Shown in pieces: positions 7,857 to 16,010 of a stretch of DNA of 64,000 nucleotides (the first letter of the stretch is position 1; the number at the start of each line of letters is the position of its first letter). The notes under the pieces were generated by a model that did not search any database, had not been told where the DNA came from, and saw only the letters and a program-made list of their open reading frames with translations. Origin of the DNA: Glutamicibacter creatinolyticus. GTDB lineage: Bacteria > Actinomycetota > Actinomycetes > Actinomycetales > Micrococcaceae. The DNA is taken from contig NZ_CP034412.1 of NCBI RefSeq assembly GCF_006094275.1, forward strand, positions 868,001 to 932,000, given 5' to 3'. Position numbers and translations under genes: made by a program.

Positions 7857-8381
7857 TCAGGCCGGTTCCCCGCAGCGGCCCTGCCCGTTCCCGGCCGTTT
7901 CGGCGCCGCTGCGGTGTTCTCCCAGGGACATCTCGATCAGCTTCGTGGTGCGGTAGGGCACCAGCTCGGCCATCGACAGGGCCGAGTCCGCGCGCTGCAC
8001 CCCTTCAATGTTCAGCAGCCGGCCGTGCACCCGGAACAGCTCCTCGGCATTTGCCGCGGCCACCCGCACCAGGATGTCCGCCGACCCGGTCAGCCCGTGG
8101 GCCTCGATGACCTCCGGGATTTGGCGCAGCTGTTCGGTGATGGTGCCCAGGTGGCGCTGCTGCACGTGCAGTTCCACGAAGGAGAGCAGGCCGAAGCCCA
8201 GTGCCGCCGGCGGGATGCGCCGGTCCATCGGATCCAACACCTCGCCCTCCAGCCGGCTGAGCCGGCTCTGCACCGTATTGCGTCCCATCCCCAGGGCGGC
8301 GGCGATCGCCGAGGCGCTGCGCCGGGCAACGGAGGACAGGGCCAGCAGAATCCGGCGGTCGGTTGAATCAAGGGCTTGCAT
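7857..8381 (-). CDS. AsnC/Lrp-family regulator, probable BkdR
   Basis: 174 residues from ATG 8379-8381 (MQALDSTDRRIL); an in-frame start 42 bp further upstream would add a non-conserved tail. An N-terminal winged helix (LDSTDRRILLAL, ASAIAAALGMGRNTVQSRLSRL) is followed by the RAM ligand-binding domain (about 75-150). Lrp/AsnC proteins bind amino acids and form octameric assemblies on DNA. It is divergent to the 2-oxoacid dehydrogenase operon, as bkdR is in many bacteria, and an operator-like palindrome lies between them. Branched-chain amino acids or their oxoacids are the likely effectors (inference). It converges with the glycosyltransferase gene (64 bp gap). Confidence 0.9.
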   Translation of the reverse strand: MQALDSTDRRILLALSSVARRSASAIAAALGMGRNTVQSRLSRLEGEVLDPMDRRIPPAALGFGLLSFVELHVQQRHLGTITEQLRQIPEVIEAHGLTGSADILVRVAAANAEELFRVHGRLLNIEGVQRADSALSMAELVPYRTTKLIEMSLGEHRSGAETAGNGQGRCGEPA

Positions 8382-8415
8382 AAGGTGCAGGTTAGCACCG
8401 TTCGGATCCCAAAAA

Positions 8416-8432
8416 TAGTGCATTGTGCGCTA
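8416..8432. promoter_or_regulatory. Probable AsnC/Lrp operator
   Basis: TAGTGCA-TTG-TGCGCTA is a palindrome with 6 of 7 positions matched in each arm. A second related element (ATTGTGCATCCTGCA) lies about 35 bp downstream. Both sit between the divergent regulator and E1alpha genes. Confidence 0.5.
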
Positions 8433-8541
8433 ACTGCCGGTGACCCATTGTGCATCCTGCATCTTGTGAGTAGCATCACAGTAAGCGGGAAGATGCCCCC
8501 TGCACTTCCCAAGTGACCACGCGAGATTAAGGATGCCGATC

Positions 8542-9654
8542 GTGTCCACACAACGCATGGATCTTGTGGCTGGGAGCCTACCCACGCACCAGCTGCTCAA
8601 GGTCAACGGTGAACGAGAACCCGATGCCGACCTGGATCAGTACCTGGCGGATGTCGACGAGAAGAAGCTGGGCGAACTGCTGCGCGACATGATGGTGCTG
8701 CGCCGCATGGACGTAGAGGCCACCGCCCTGCAGCGCCAGGGAGAACTGGGGCTGTGGGCCCCGCTGCTGGGCCAGGAGGCCGCGCAGATCGGTTCGGTGC
8801 GCGCCACCAACGACGACGACTTCATTTTTCCCTCCTACCGCGAGCACGGGGTCGCCTGGGCGCGCGGGGTGAAGGCCGAGGACCTGCTCAGCGTCTGGCG
8901 CGGGGTGACCCCCAGCGGCTGGGACCCGAACGAGGTGAACATCGCCTGCCAGCAGATCGTGATCGGCGCGCAGGCGCTGCACGCCGCCGGCTACGCGATG
9001 GGCATCAAGTTCGACGGCGGCAACCAGGTGGCCCTGGGCTACTTCGGGGACGGGGCCACCAGCCAGGGCGATGTGAACGAGACGCTGGTCTTCTCCGCCA
9101 GCTACCAGGCCCCGGCGCTGTTCTTCTGCCAGAACAACCACTGGGCCATCTCCGAACCAGTGGGCCTGCAGACCCGCACCCAGTTGGCCGACCGCGCCGC
9201 CGGGTTCGGCCTGGCCGCCTGGCGGGTGGACGGCAACGACGTGCTGGCGGTGCTGGCGGTGACCCGCGCGGCGCTGGAGCACGTGCGCTCCGGACGCGGC
9301 CCGGCCTTCATCGAGGCGGTCACCTACCGGATGGGACCGCACACCACCGCCGATGACCCCACCCGCTACCGCACCGAGCAGGACCTGGCCGAATGGCGCC
9401 AGAAGGATCCGATCGACCGGCTGACGCGGCACCTGGAGGTGCTCGGCGCCGACGTGGCCGGGTACGTGGCCCGCGGGGAGCAGGCCGCGGACGAGCTGGC
9501 CGCGCAGCTGCGCGCGGCGATCACCTCGATGCCCGACCCGCACCCGGCCGCGCTGTTCGCGCACGTGTACGCGGAAGAGCACGCCCCGCTGGCCAAGGCG
9601 GAGCATGACTACCTGCAATACCTTGAAGGCTTCGAGACGGGGGAGGGCCGATGA
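8542..9654 (+). CDS. bkdA: 2-oxoacid dehydrogenase E1 alpha subunit (branched-chain type)
   Basis: 370 residues if GTG 8542 is used. AAGG at 8529-8532 gives good spacing to it but would abut the alternative ATG 8533. This is the thiamine-diphosphate E1 alpha chain: the ThDP/Mg motif appears as GDGATSQGDVNETL with QNNHWAIS downstream, and the phosphorylation-loop region as RMGPHTTADDPTRYR. With E1 beta it decarboxylates a 2-oxoacid and transfers the acyl group to the lipoyl E2. The gene overlaps E1 beta by ATGA. The separate alpha/beta organisation and the divergent AsnC/Lrp gene point to branched-chain 2-oxoacids (Val, Leu, Ile catabolism, fatty-acid primers). Pyruvate is a less likely alternative. 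Confidence 0.88.
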   Translation: MSTQRMDLVAGSLPTHQLLKVNGEREPDADLDQYLADVDEKKLGELLRDMMVLRRMDVEATALQRQGELGLWAPLLGQEAAQIGSVRATNDDDFIFPSYREHGVAWARGVKAEDLLSVWRGVTPSGWDPNEVNIACQQIVIGAQALHAAGYAMGIKFDGGNQVALGYFGDGATSQGDVNETLVFSASYQAPALFFCQNNHWAISEPVGLQTRTQLADRAAGFGLAAWRVDGNDVLAVLAVTRAALEHVRSGRGPAFIEAVTYRMGPHTTADDPTRYRTEQDLAEWRQKDPIDRLTRHLEVLGADVAGYVARGEQAADELAAQLRAAITSMPDPHPAALFAHVYAEEHAPLAKAEHDYLQYLEGFETGEGR

Positions 9655-10655
9655 GCCGCAGCTCAATGATCCAGGCGCTGAACAGCTCACTGCGCGATGC
9701 GATGAGCCAGGACGACAAGGTGGTGCTGCTGGGCGAGGACATCGGCACCCTGGGCGGGGTGTTCCGGGTGACCGCCGGGCTGAAGGACGAGTTCGGGGCC
9801 GAGCGGGTGATCGACACCCCGTTGGCCGAATCCGGGATTGTGGGTGCCGCGATCGGGCTGGCCTACCGCGGGTACCGCCCAGTGGTGGAGATCCAGTTCG
9901 ACGGGTTCACCTACCCGGCTTTTGACCAGCTGGTTTCCCAGTTGGCCAAGATGCACTACCGTTCCCGGGGCCGGGTGAAGATGCCGGTGACCGTGCGCAT
10001 CCCGTACGGCGGGGGCATTGGTTCACCGGAGCACCACTCCGAATCCCCGGAAGCCTACTTCGCGCACACCGCCGGGCTGCGGGTCTATGCCCCCTCCAGC
10101 GTGCAGGACGCGTACTCGATGCTGCGCCACGCGATCGCCAGCGATGACCCGGTGATCTTCTTTGAACCCAAGCGCCGCTACCACGAAAGCGCCCAGATCG
10201 AGCGGGAAGCGGCCGAGCCCGGTCCGCTGAAGGCCAAGATCGTTCGCCCCGGACAGGACGCGACGGTGATCGGCTACGGGCCAACGGTGTACACCATCAC
10301 CGAGGCGGCGCAGGCCGCCGAGGATGAGGGAATCAGCCTGGAGGTCATTGACCTGCGCAGCGTGGACCCGCTGGACATGGACACCGTGGTTCAGTCGGTG
10401 AAGCACACCGGCAAGGTCGTGATCGTGCACGAGGCCGGCCCGACCGCCGGAATGGGGGCGGAAATCGCCACCCAGATCACCGAACGCTGCTTTGACTACC
10501 TGGAGCACGCCCCGGTGCGGGTCACCGGCTTCGACATCCCCTACCCGCCCTCACGATTGGAGAAACACCACCTGCCGGATCTGGATCGCATCCTGACCGG
10601 CGTGGACACCGTCATGCGCCGCAACGAATCCGCCCACCAGGTGAGTGCCCTATGA
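9651..10655 (+). CDS. bkdB: 2-oxoacid dehydrogenase E1 beta subunit
   Basis: 334 residues, ATG overlapping the E1 alpha stop. It carries the transketolase-like pyrimidine domain (LLGEDIGTLGGVFRVT, DTPLAESGIVGAAIG) and the C-terminal transketolase domain (DLRSVDPLDMDTVVQSV, VIVHEAGPTAGMGAEIA). It pairs with E1 alpha as an alpha2beta2 heterotetramer in the cytosolic complex. The stop overlaps the ATG of E2, so the three subunits are translationally coupled. No E3 (dihydrolipoamide dehydrogenase) gene follows; the complex presumably uses a shared E3 encoded elsewhere. Confidence 0.92.
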   Translation: MSRSSMIQALNSSLRDAMSQDDKVVLLGEDIGTLGGVFRVTAGLKDEFGAERVIDTPLAESGIVGAAIGLAYRGYRPVVEIQFDGFTYPAFDQLVSQLAKMHYRSRGRVKMPVTVRIPYGGGIGSPEHHSESPEAYFAHTAGLRVYAPSSVQDAYSMLRHAIASDDPVIFFEPKRRYHESAQIEREAAEPGPLKAKIVRPGQDATVIGYGPTVYTITEAAQAAEDEGISLEVIDLRSVDPLDMDTVVQSVKHTGKVVIVHEAGPTAGMGAEIATQITERCFDYLEHAPVRVTGFDIPYPPSRLEKHHLPDLDRILTGVDTVMRRNESAHQVSAL

Positions 10656-12049
10656 ACGCCACACAGATTTTCAAGCTGCCCGACCTGGGTGAAGGACTGA
10701 CCGAATCCGAGGTGCTGAACTGGAAGATCCAGGTCGGCGAGCAGGTGGAGCTGAACCAGGTGATCGCCGAGGTGGAAACCGCCAAGGCCGTGGTTGAGCT
10801 GCCCTCCCCGTACTCGGGAGTGGTGGAGCAGATCCACGCCGAGGCCGGGGAAGTGGTCCCGGTGGGCAGCCCGCTGGTGACCTTCGGCGACGGGGCCGGG
10901 GGCGCTGGCCAGGCTCCTTCCGGCGCGGACGGGTCCGGGACCGCGAAGCGCACCCCGACCCTGGTCGGCTACGGTGCCGAACCCTCCACCGGCAAGCGTC
11001 CGGCCCGCAAGGCCCGGCGCGGGCCGGCAACCACCCAGGCGCCGGGGCGTTGCGCACCCGAACCGGAGACGCCGGCCGCCGCGGCCCCGAATACGCCGGC
11101 AGAGAGCCCGGGTGAAGTCCTGGACCTGGACGCGCGGTCCACGGTGCCGCGCAGCACCCCGCCGGTGCGCAAGTTCGCTCGGGACCACGGCATTGACCTG
11201 AATGAGGTGACCGGCAGCGGCCGGGACGGGCTGATCGTGCGGGCCGACGTGGAGGCGGCGCTGGCCGCCCGCGGCACGCAGGCCACCGCCGGGCAGCAGC
11301 CTGCCGTCGCGCAGGGACAGCCGCCCGCGCCCTCGCCCGCGGCACAGGACGAGGACCGGGTGGTGAAGATCAGTGCGGTGCGCCGCGCGACGGCCAAGGC
11401 GATGGTCGACTCCGCCTTCAGCGCCCCGCACGTCACCGAGTTCTTGACCGTGGATGTCACCGCGAGCCTGGAACTGATCGAGCAGCTCAAGCAGCACCCG
11501 AGCCTGCGGGGGAAGCACGTGAACTTCACGACCCTGCTGGCCCTGGTCAGCACCCGGCTGCTGGCCACCCACCGCGCCATCAACGCCAGTTGGGATGGGG
11601 AGAACGGGCAGATCATCGAACGCGGCTCGGTGAACCTGGGGATGGCGGTGTCCACCGACCGGGGACTGCTGGTTCCGGTGGTGCCGGCCGCGCAGCGCCT
11701 GTCACTGGGCGAGCTGGCCGAGGCGCTGTCGGGCATCATCGAACAGGGCCGGGCCGGGACGCTATCCCCGGCGCAGCTCAGCGGCGGTACGTTCTCACTC
11801 ACGAACGTGGGAGTCTTCGGCGTGGATGCCGGAACACCCATCTTGCCGCCGGGTCAAGCGGCAATCCTCGCCGCGGGGCAGATCAAGCGCCGTCCGTGGG
11901 AGTACCGGGACGAGCTGGCGCTGCGCCACACGACCACGCTAGCGCTGTCCTTCGACCACCGGCTGATCGACGGCAAGGAGGGCAGCCAGTTCCTCGCGGA
12001 CCTCGGAGGGGTGCTGGAAAATCCGGGGCTGATCAACCTTTTCAGATAA
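10652..12049 (+). CDS. bkdC: Dihydrolipoamide acyltransferase E2
   Basis: 465 residues, ATGA overlap with E1 beta. Domains in order: one lipoyl domain (residues ~4-78, lipoylated lysine K45 in VETAKAVVEL); an Ala/Pro-rich linker; a peripheral-subunit-binding domain (~163-200, PPVRKFARDHGIDLNEVTGS); a second flexible linker; and the acyltransferase domain (~235-465). The catalytic HRLIDG motif is near the C-terminus (SFDHRLIDGKEGSQF). It forms the core of the complex and passes acyl groups to CoA. No clear terminator follows before the peptide-transport receptor gene. Confidence 0.93.
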   Translation: MNATQIFKLPDLGEGLTESEVLNWKIQVGEQVELNQVIAEVETAKAVVELPSPYSGVVEQIHAEAGEVVPVGSPLVTFGDGAGGAGQAPSGADGSGTAKRTPTLVGYGAEPSTGKRPARKARRGPATTQAPGRCAPEPETPAAAAPNTPAESPGEVLDLDARSTVPRSTPPVRKFARDHGIDLNEVTGSGRDGLIVRADVEAALAARGTQATAGQQPAVAQGQPPAPSPAAQDEDRVVKISAVRRATAKAMVDSAFSAPHVTEFLTVDVTASLELIEQLKQHPSLRGKHVNFTTLLALVSTRLLATHRAINASWDGENGQIIERGSVNLGMAVSTDRGLLVPVVPAAQRLSLGELAEALSGIIEQGRAGTLSPAQLSGGTFSLTNVGVFGVDAGTPILPPGQAAILAAGQIKRRPWEYRDELALRHTTTLALSFDHRLIDGKEGSQFLADLGGVLENPGLINLFR

Positions 12050-12163
12050 TCGTGGGACCGTGACGCTGCCACCATTTTCCCATGTGTGCATATCAGGCGG
12101 ATAACAATCCGCAAAATATGTGAATGTTCATTAGTTGTTTCGGAATGTTTGCTGTAACGTCTT

Positions 12164-12189
12164 TCACTAGTGCTGCGGCTCACTAGTGC
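12164..12189. promoter_or_regulatory. Twin TCACTAGTGC elements before peptide receptor gene
   Basis: TCACTAGTGC occurs at 12164-12173 and again at 12180-12189, a 16-bp period. Each copy contains the perfect palindrome CACTAGTG. Downstream, GTTCG/CGAAC and CTCAA/TTGAG can form small hairpins, the latter partly covering the ribosome-binding site GAGGAG. It may be a repressor-binding pair in the promoter or 5' leader of the first peptide operon. Confidence 0.4.
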
Positions 12190-12247
12190 CGTGGGACACA
12201 GACTGTTCGTTGTAGCGAACTGCAACTCAAAGTTGAGGAGAAATAGG

Positions 12248-13891
12248 ATGCGATACTCGCAGGCATCCAAGGCGCTGGCGCTGTCCGCGGCCTTGGCGCT
12301 AACCCTAACCGCTTGCGGTGGTGGCTCGTCCGACGAAGGTGGCAACGGATCCGCTGAGGGCGGCGGCGACACCTCGAAGGTCATTAGCGCTAATACCACC
12401 GAACCGCAGAACGGCCTGCTGCCGGCCAACACCAACGAAGTTGGTGGCGGCCGCATCATGGACATGATCTTCACCGGCCTGGTCAGCTACGACGCTGACG
12501 GCAAGGTCGTCAACGAGATCGCCGAGTCGATCGAGACCGAGGACTCGCAGAACTACACCATCAAGATCAAGGAAGGCCAGACCTTCTCCGATGGTTCCCC
12601 GGTGACCGCGGCATCCTTCGTCGACGCCTGGAACTTTGGCGCCGCAGCGAAGAACGCGCAGCTGAACTCCTACTTCTTCGAGTCCATCAAGGGCTACGAC
12701 GAGGTCATCAAGAAGGACGCGAAGACCGACGAGATGGAAGGGCTGAAGGTTGTGGACGACCACACCTTCACCGTGGAACTGAGCCAGCCGGAGTCCGACT
12801 TCCCGCTGCGCCTGGGCTACACCGCCTTCTACCCGCTGCCGGAGGCCGCGTATGACGACCCCAAGGCCTTCGGTGAGAAGCCGGTGGGCAACGGCCCGTA
12901 CAAGCTGACCGAGTGGAACCACGACGTCAACCTGAAGCTGGAGCCGAACGAGAGCTACGACGGTCCGCGCAAGGCGCAGAACGCCGGCATCGACTTCAAG
13001 GTCTACCAGTCCACCGAGTCGGCCTACCAGGACCTGCTGTCGAACAACCTCGACGTGCTGGACCAGGTGCCGCCAAGCGCATTGGCGCAGTTCCAGGATG
13101 ACCTCGGGGACCGTTCGGTCAACTCGCCGTACGCCGGCAACGCGACCATCACCATCCCGAACTACATCGACCACTTTGGCCAGGACGAGGAAGGCAACCT
13201 GCGTCGCCAGGCGATTTCCCGCGCGATCGACCGCCAGCAGATCATCGACAAGATCTACTTCGGCAACAAGGTCATCGCCAAGGAATTCACCGCCCCGGTC
13301 CTGGAAGGCTACTCGGACTCGATTCCGGGCAGCGAGGTGCTGGAGTTCAACGTGGACGAAGCCAAGAAGCTGTGGGAGGAAGCGAACAAGATCAATGAAT
13401 GGTCTGGCGCTTCGCTGTCCATCGGCTACAACGTCGACGGTGCCGGCAACAAGGAATACGTTGAGGCCGTGGTGAACCAGATCAAGAACAACCTGGGCAT
13501 CGACGCCACTCCGGAGCCGTTCACCTCCTTCAAGGCCCTGCGTGACAAGGTCACCGCCAAGGACATGAAGGGCGGCTTCCGCACCGGCTGGCAGGCCGAC
13601 TACCCGTCGCTGTACAACTTCCTCGGAGCCCTGTACGGCACCGGCGCCGGCTCGAACGACGGCGACTACTCCTCGAAGGAATTCGACCAGAAGCTCTCGG
13701 AGGGCTTGGCTGCCAAGACCCCCGAGGACGGCGCGAAGATCTTCAACGAAGCCCAGGAGATCCTGTTCAAGGACCTGCCGGCCATCCCGCTGTGGTACCA
13801 GGCAGTCCAGGGCGGCTGGAGCGACAACGTCTCCAACGTCGAATTCGGGTGGAACGGCGTGCCGCTCTACTACGAGATCACCGGCAAGTAA
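12248..13891 (+). CDS. Peptide ABC transporter substrate-binding lipoprotein (operon 1)
   Basis: 547 residues from ATG 12248, preceded by GAGGAG at 12235-12240. A lipoprotein signal peptide ends in the lipobox LTAC with lipidated C23. A Gly/Ser-rich spacer and a family-5 solute-binding domain follow. Typical segments are PQNGLLPANTNEVGG near the start, QTFSDGSPVTAASFVDAWNF, and GNGPYKLTEWNHD. It is tethered outside the membrane and delivers oligopeptides (OppA/DppA type) to the permeases encoded downstream. A hairpin between this gene and the permease gene probably reduces downstream expression, which suits the higher need for receptor. Peptide is the usual ligand of the family, but nickel or opines cannot be excluded. 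Confidence 0.9.
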   Translation: MRYSQASKALALSAALALTLTACGGGSSDEGGNGSAEGGGDTSKVISANTTEPQNGLLPANTNEVGGGRIMDMIFTGLVSYDADGKVVNEIAESIETEDSQNYTIKIKEGQTFSDGSPVTAASFVDAWNFGAAAKNAQLNSYFFESIKGYDEVIKKDAKTDEMEGLKVVDDHTFTVELSQPESDFPLRLGYTAFYPLPEAAYDDPKAFGEKPVGNGPYKLTEWNHDVNLKLEPNESYDGPRKAQNAGIDFKVYQSTESAYQDLLSNNLDVLDQVPPSALAQFQDDLGDRSVNSPYAGNATITIPNYIDHFGQDEEGNLRRQAISRAIDRQQIIDKIYFGNKVIAKEFTAPVLEGYSDSIPGSEVLEFNVDEAKKLWEEANKINEWSGASLSIGYNVDGAGNKEYVEAVVNQIKNNLGIDATPEPFTSFKALRDKVTAKDMKGGFRTGWQADYPSLYNFLGALYGTGAGSNDGDYSSKEFDQKLSEGLAAKTPEDGAKIFNEAQEILFKDLPAIPLWYQAVQGGWSDNVSNVEFGWNGVPLYYEITGK

Positions 13892-13941
13892 TTTGCGAGT
13901 GGCCTGAGCCGTGGAAGCGGTTCGGGTGCTTGTGCACGGCG

Positions 13942-13974
13942 AAGGGAGACCCTCCTGCGTGTGGGTCTCCCTTT
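13942..13974 (+). terminator. Intra-operon hairpin (partial terminator)
   Basis: AAGGGAGACCC (13942-13952) pairs perfectly with GGGTCTCCCTT (13963-13973), followed by only one more T. It lies between receptor and permease genes of one operon. It probably acts as an attenuator or as a 3' mRNA-stabilising structure. Confidence 0.7.
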
Positions 13975-14075
13975 GACGTGTCACTTCACCAAGCTTGCGC
14001 GTCCGGCAATATCCGACGGAAATGAGGAAAGACAATGGCCCAGTGCCCTACCGCATCATGGAGTGAGACCCAGCC

Positions 14076-15002
14076 ATGATTACATTTACGCTACGAAGGT
14101 TCCTGCAGCTGATACCGGTGTTCCTCGGTGCCACCCTGCTGGTCTACTTCCTGGTCTTCGCGACCCCTGGTGACCCCATCCAGGCGCTGTCCGGCGGTAA
14201 GCCGATGTCCCCGGCGGTAGAGTCCGCCCTGCGCGCCCAGTACAACCTGGACAAGCCGTTCTGGGTGCAGTATGCCCTGTACCTCAAGAGCCTGGTGACC
14301 TTCGACTTGGGCACCACCTTCTCCGGCCAGGAAGTGCGCGACGTGCTGGCCCGGGCCTTCCCGGTCACCGCGCGCCTGGCCGTGATGGCCCTGGCCATCG
14401 AATCGGTCTTCGGCATCATCTTCGGCGTCATCGCCGGGATGCGCAAGGGCAAGATCTTCGACTCCACCGTGCTGATCGCCTCGCTGATCGTGATCGCCGT
14501 GCCGACCTTCGTGCTGGGCTTCGTGCTGCAGTACGTGGTGGGCGTGCAACTGCAGTGGGCCAAGCCAACCGTTTCCGGGGGCGCGCGCTGGGATGAGCTG
14601 ATCCTGCCGGCCGTGGTGCTGGGCCTGGTGTCCTTCGCCTACGTGCTGCGCCTGACCCGTACCTCGATCATTGAGAACAAGCAGGCCGACTACGTGCGCA
14701 CCGCCACCGCCAAGGGGCTGAGCCGCAACCGCGTGATCACCGTGCACATCCTGCGCAACTCGCTGATCCCAGTGGTCACCTACCTGGGCGCCGACCTCGG
14801 TGCCCTGATGGGCGGCGCGATCGTCACCGAGGGCATCTTCAACGTGCCCGGGGTGGGCCACCTGCTCTACCAGGCGATCCAGAAGGGCGAAACGCCCACC
14901 GTGGTGGCCGTGGTCGGGGTGCTGGTGATCGTGTTCGTGCTCGCCAACCTGATCGTTGACCTGCTCTACGCCCTGCTTGACCCGAGGATCCGTTATGCCT
15001 GA
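14076..15002 (+). CDS. Peptide ABC transporter permease, DppB type (operon 1)
   Basis: 308 residues, about six membrane segments. The N-terminus (ITFTLRRFLQLIPVFLGATLLVYFLV) is characteristic of DppB/OppB permeases. The cytoplasmic EAA-like loop that contacts the ATPase reads ADYVRTATAKGLSRNRV, and the C-terminus ends LLYALLDPRIRY. It forms half of the membrane channel with the next gene product, whose start codon overlaps this gene's end by 8 bp. Confidence 0.93.
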   Translation: MITFTLRRFLQLIPVFLGATLLVYFLVFATPGDPIQALSGGKPMSPAVESALRAQYNLDKPFWVQYALYLKSLVTFDLGTTFSGQEVRDVLARAFPVTARLAVMALAIESVFGIIFGVIAGMRKGKIFDSTVLIASLIVIAVPTFVLGFVLQYVVGVQLQWAKPTVSGGARWDELILPAVVLGLVSFAYVLRLTRTSIIENKQADYVRTATAKGLSRNRVITVHILRNSLIPVVTYLGADLGALMGGAIVTEGIFNVPGVGHLLYQAIQKGETPTVVAVVGVLVIVFVLANLIVDLLYALLDPRIRYA

Positions 15003-16008
15003 GAACATCACACCAACTAATGCCTCCGGCGGCATGGAACCCAACCGCCGGGCCGGGAAGGTCTCCAAGTACCACATCCCGCACTACGTCGCCCCGCTGG
15101 ACGAAACGCCGCTGAAGGCCGTGGACGCGGTGGAGGAAACCAGCAAGCCGCTGTCCATGTGGGCCGAGGCCTGGCGTTCGCTGCGCAAGCAGCCGCTGTT
15201 CATCATCTCGGTCATCATGATTTTGGCGGTGCTGTTCGTCGCCGCGCTGCCCGGGGTGCTCACCGGCAACGACCCGCTGCAGTGCGATCTGATGAACTCC
15301 AACTCCCCGGCCACCGAAGGTCACCCCATGGGCTTCAACTTCCAGGGCTGCGACATCTACTCCCGCGTCATCTACGGCACCCGGGCCTCCCTGCTGGTGG
15401 GCGTGATGACCACGATCTTCGTGGTGATCATCGGTGGTTCCATTGGCGCGCTGGCCGGCTACTACGGCGGCTGGCTGGATGCGGTCTTGGCCCGCATCGG
15501 TGACATCTTCTTCGCCCTGCCGCTGATCCTGGGCGCCATCATCGTGATGCAGCTGCCGGCGTTCCGCGAGAACAAGAGCGTGTGGACGGTGATCGTGACC
15601 TTGACGATCTTCGGCTGGCCGCAGGTGGCCCGCATCGCCCGCGGTGCGGTTATCGAATCGCGCGCGGCCGACTACGTGAAGGCCTCCCGGGCCCTGGGCC
15701 TGTCCAAGTTCAGCGCCCTGGTCAAGCACGTGATCCCGAACTCGCTGGCCCCGATCATCGTGATCGCGACCGTGAACCTGGGCATCTACATCGTGGCCGA
15801 GGCGACGCTGTCCTTCCTGGGCATTGGCCTGCCGCCGGACGTGATGAGCTGGGGTAACGATATCGCCGCAGCCCAGACCCAGCTGCGCAACAACCCGTGG
15901 GTGCTGTTCTGGCCCGCACTGTTCCTCTCCGCCACCGTGCTCAGCTTCATCATGCTCGGCGATGCCGTGCGTGATGCGCTGGATCCCAAGTCCCGGAAGG
16001 GGGCCTAG
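14995..16008 (+). CDS. Peptide ABC transporter permease, DppC type (operon 1)
   Basis: 337 residues from ATG 14995, which overlaps the end of the DppB gene. It has a long hydrophilic N-terminus of ~65 residues and then six membrane segments. The ATPase-contact loop reads AADYVKASRALGLSKFSALVKH, and SFLGIGLPPDVMSWG is a DppC signature. It is the partner of the preceding permease. Two base pairs separate its stop from the ATPase ATG. Confidence 0.92.
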   Translation: MPENITPTNASGGMEPNRRAGKVSKYHIPHYVAPLDETPLKAVDAVEETSKPLSMWAEAWRSLRKQPLFIISVIMILAVLFVAALPGVLTGNDPLQCDLMNSNSPATEGHPMGFNFQGCDIYSRVIYGTRASLLVGVMTTIFVVIIGGSIGALAGYYGGWLDAVLARIGDIFFALPLILGAIIVMQLPAFRENKSVWTVIVTLTIFGWPQVARIARGAVIESRAADYVKASRALGLSKFSALVKHVIPNSLAPIIVIATVNLGIYIVAEATLSFLGIGLPPDVMSWGNDIAAAQTQLRNNPWVLFWPALFLSATVLSFIMLGDAVRDALDPKSRKGA

Positions 16009-16010
16009 TC

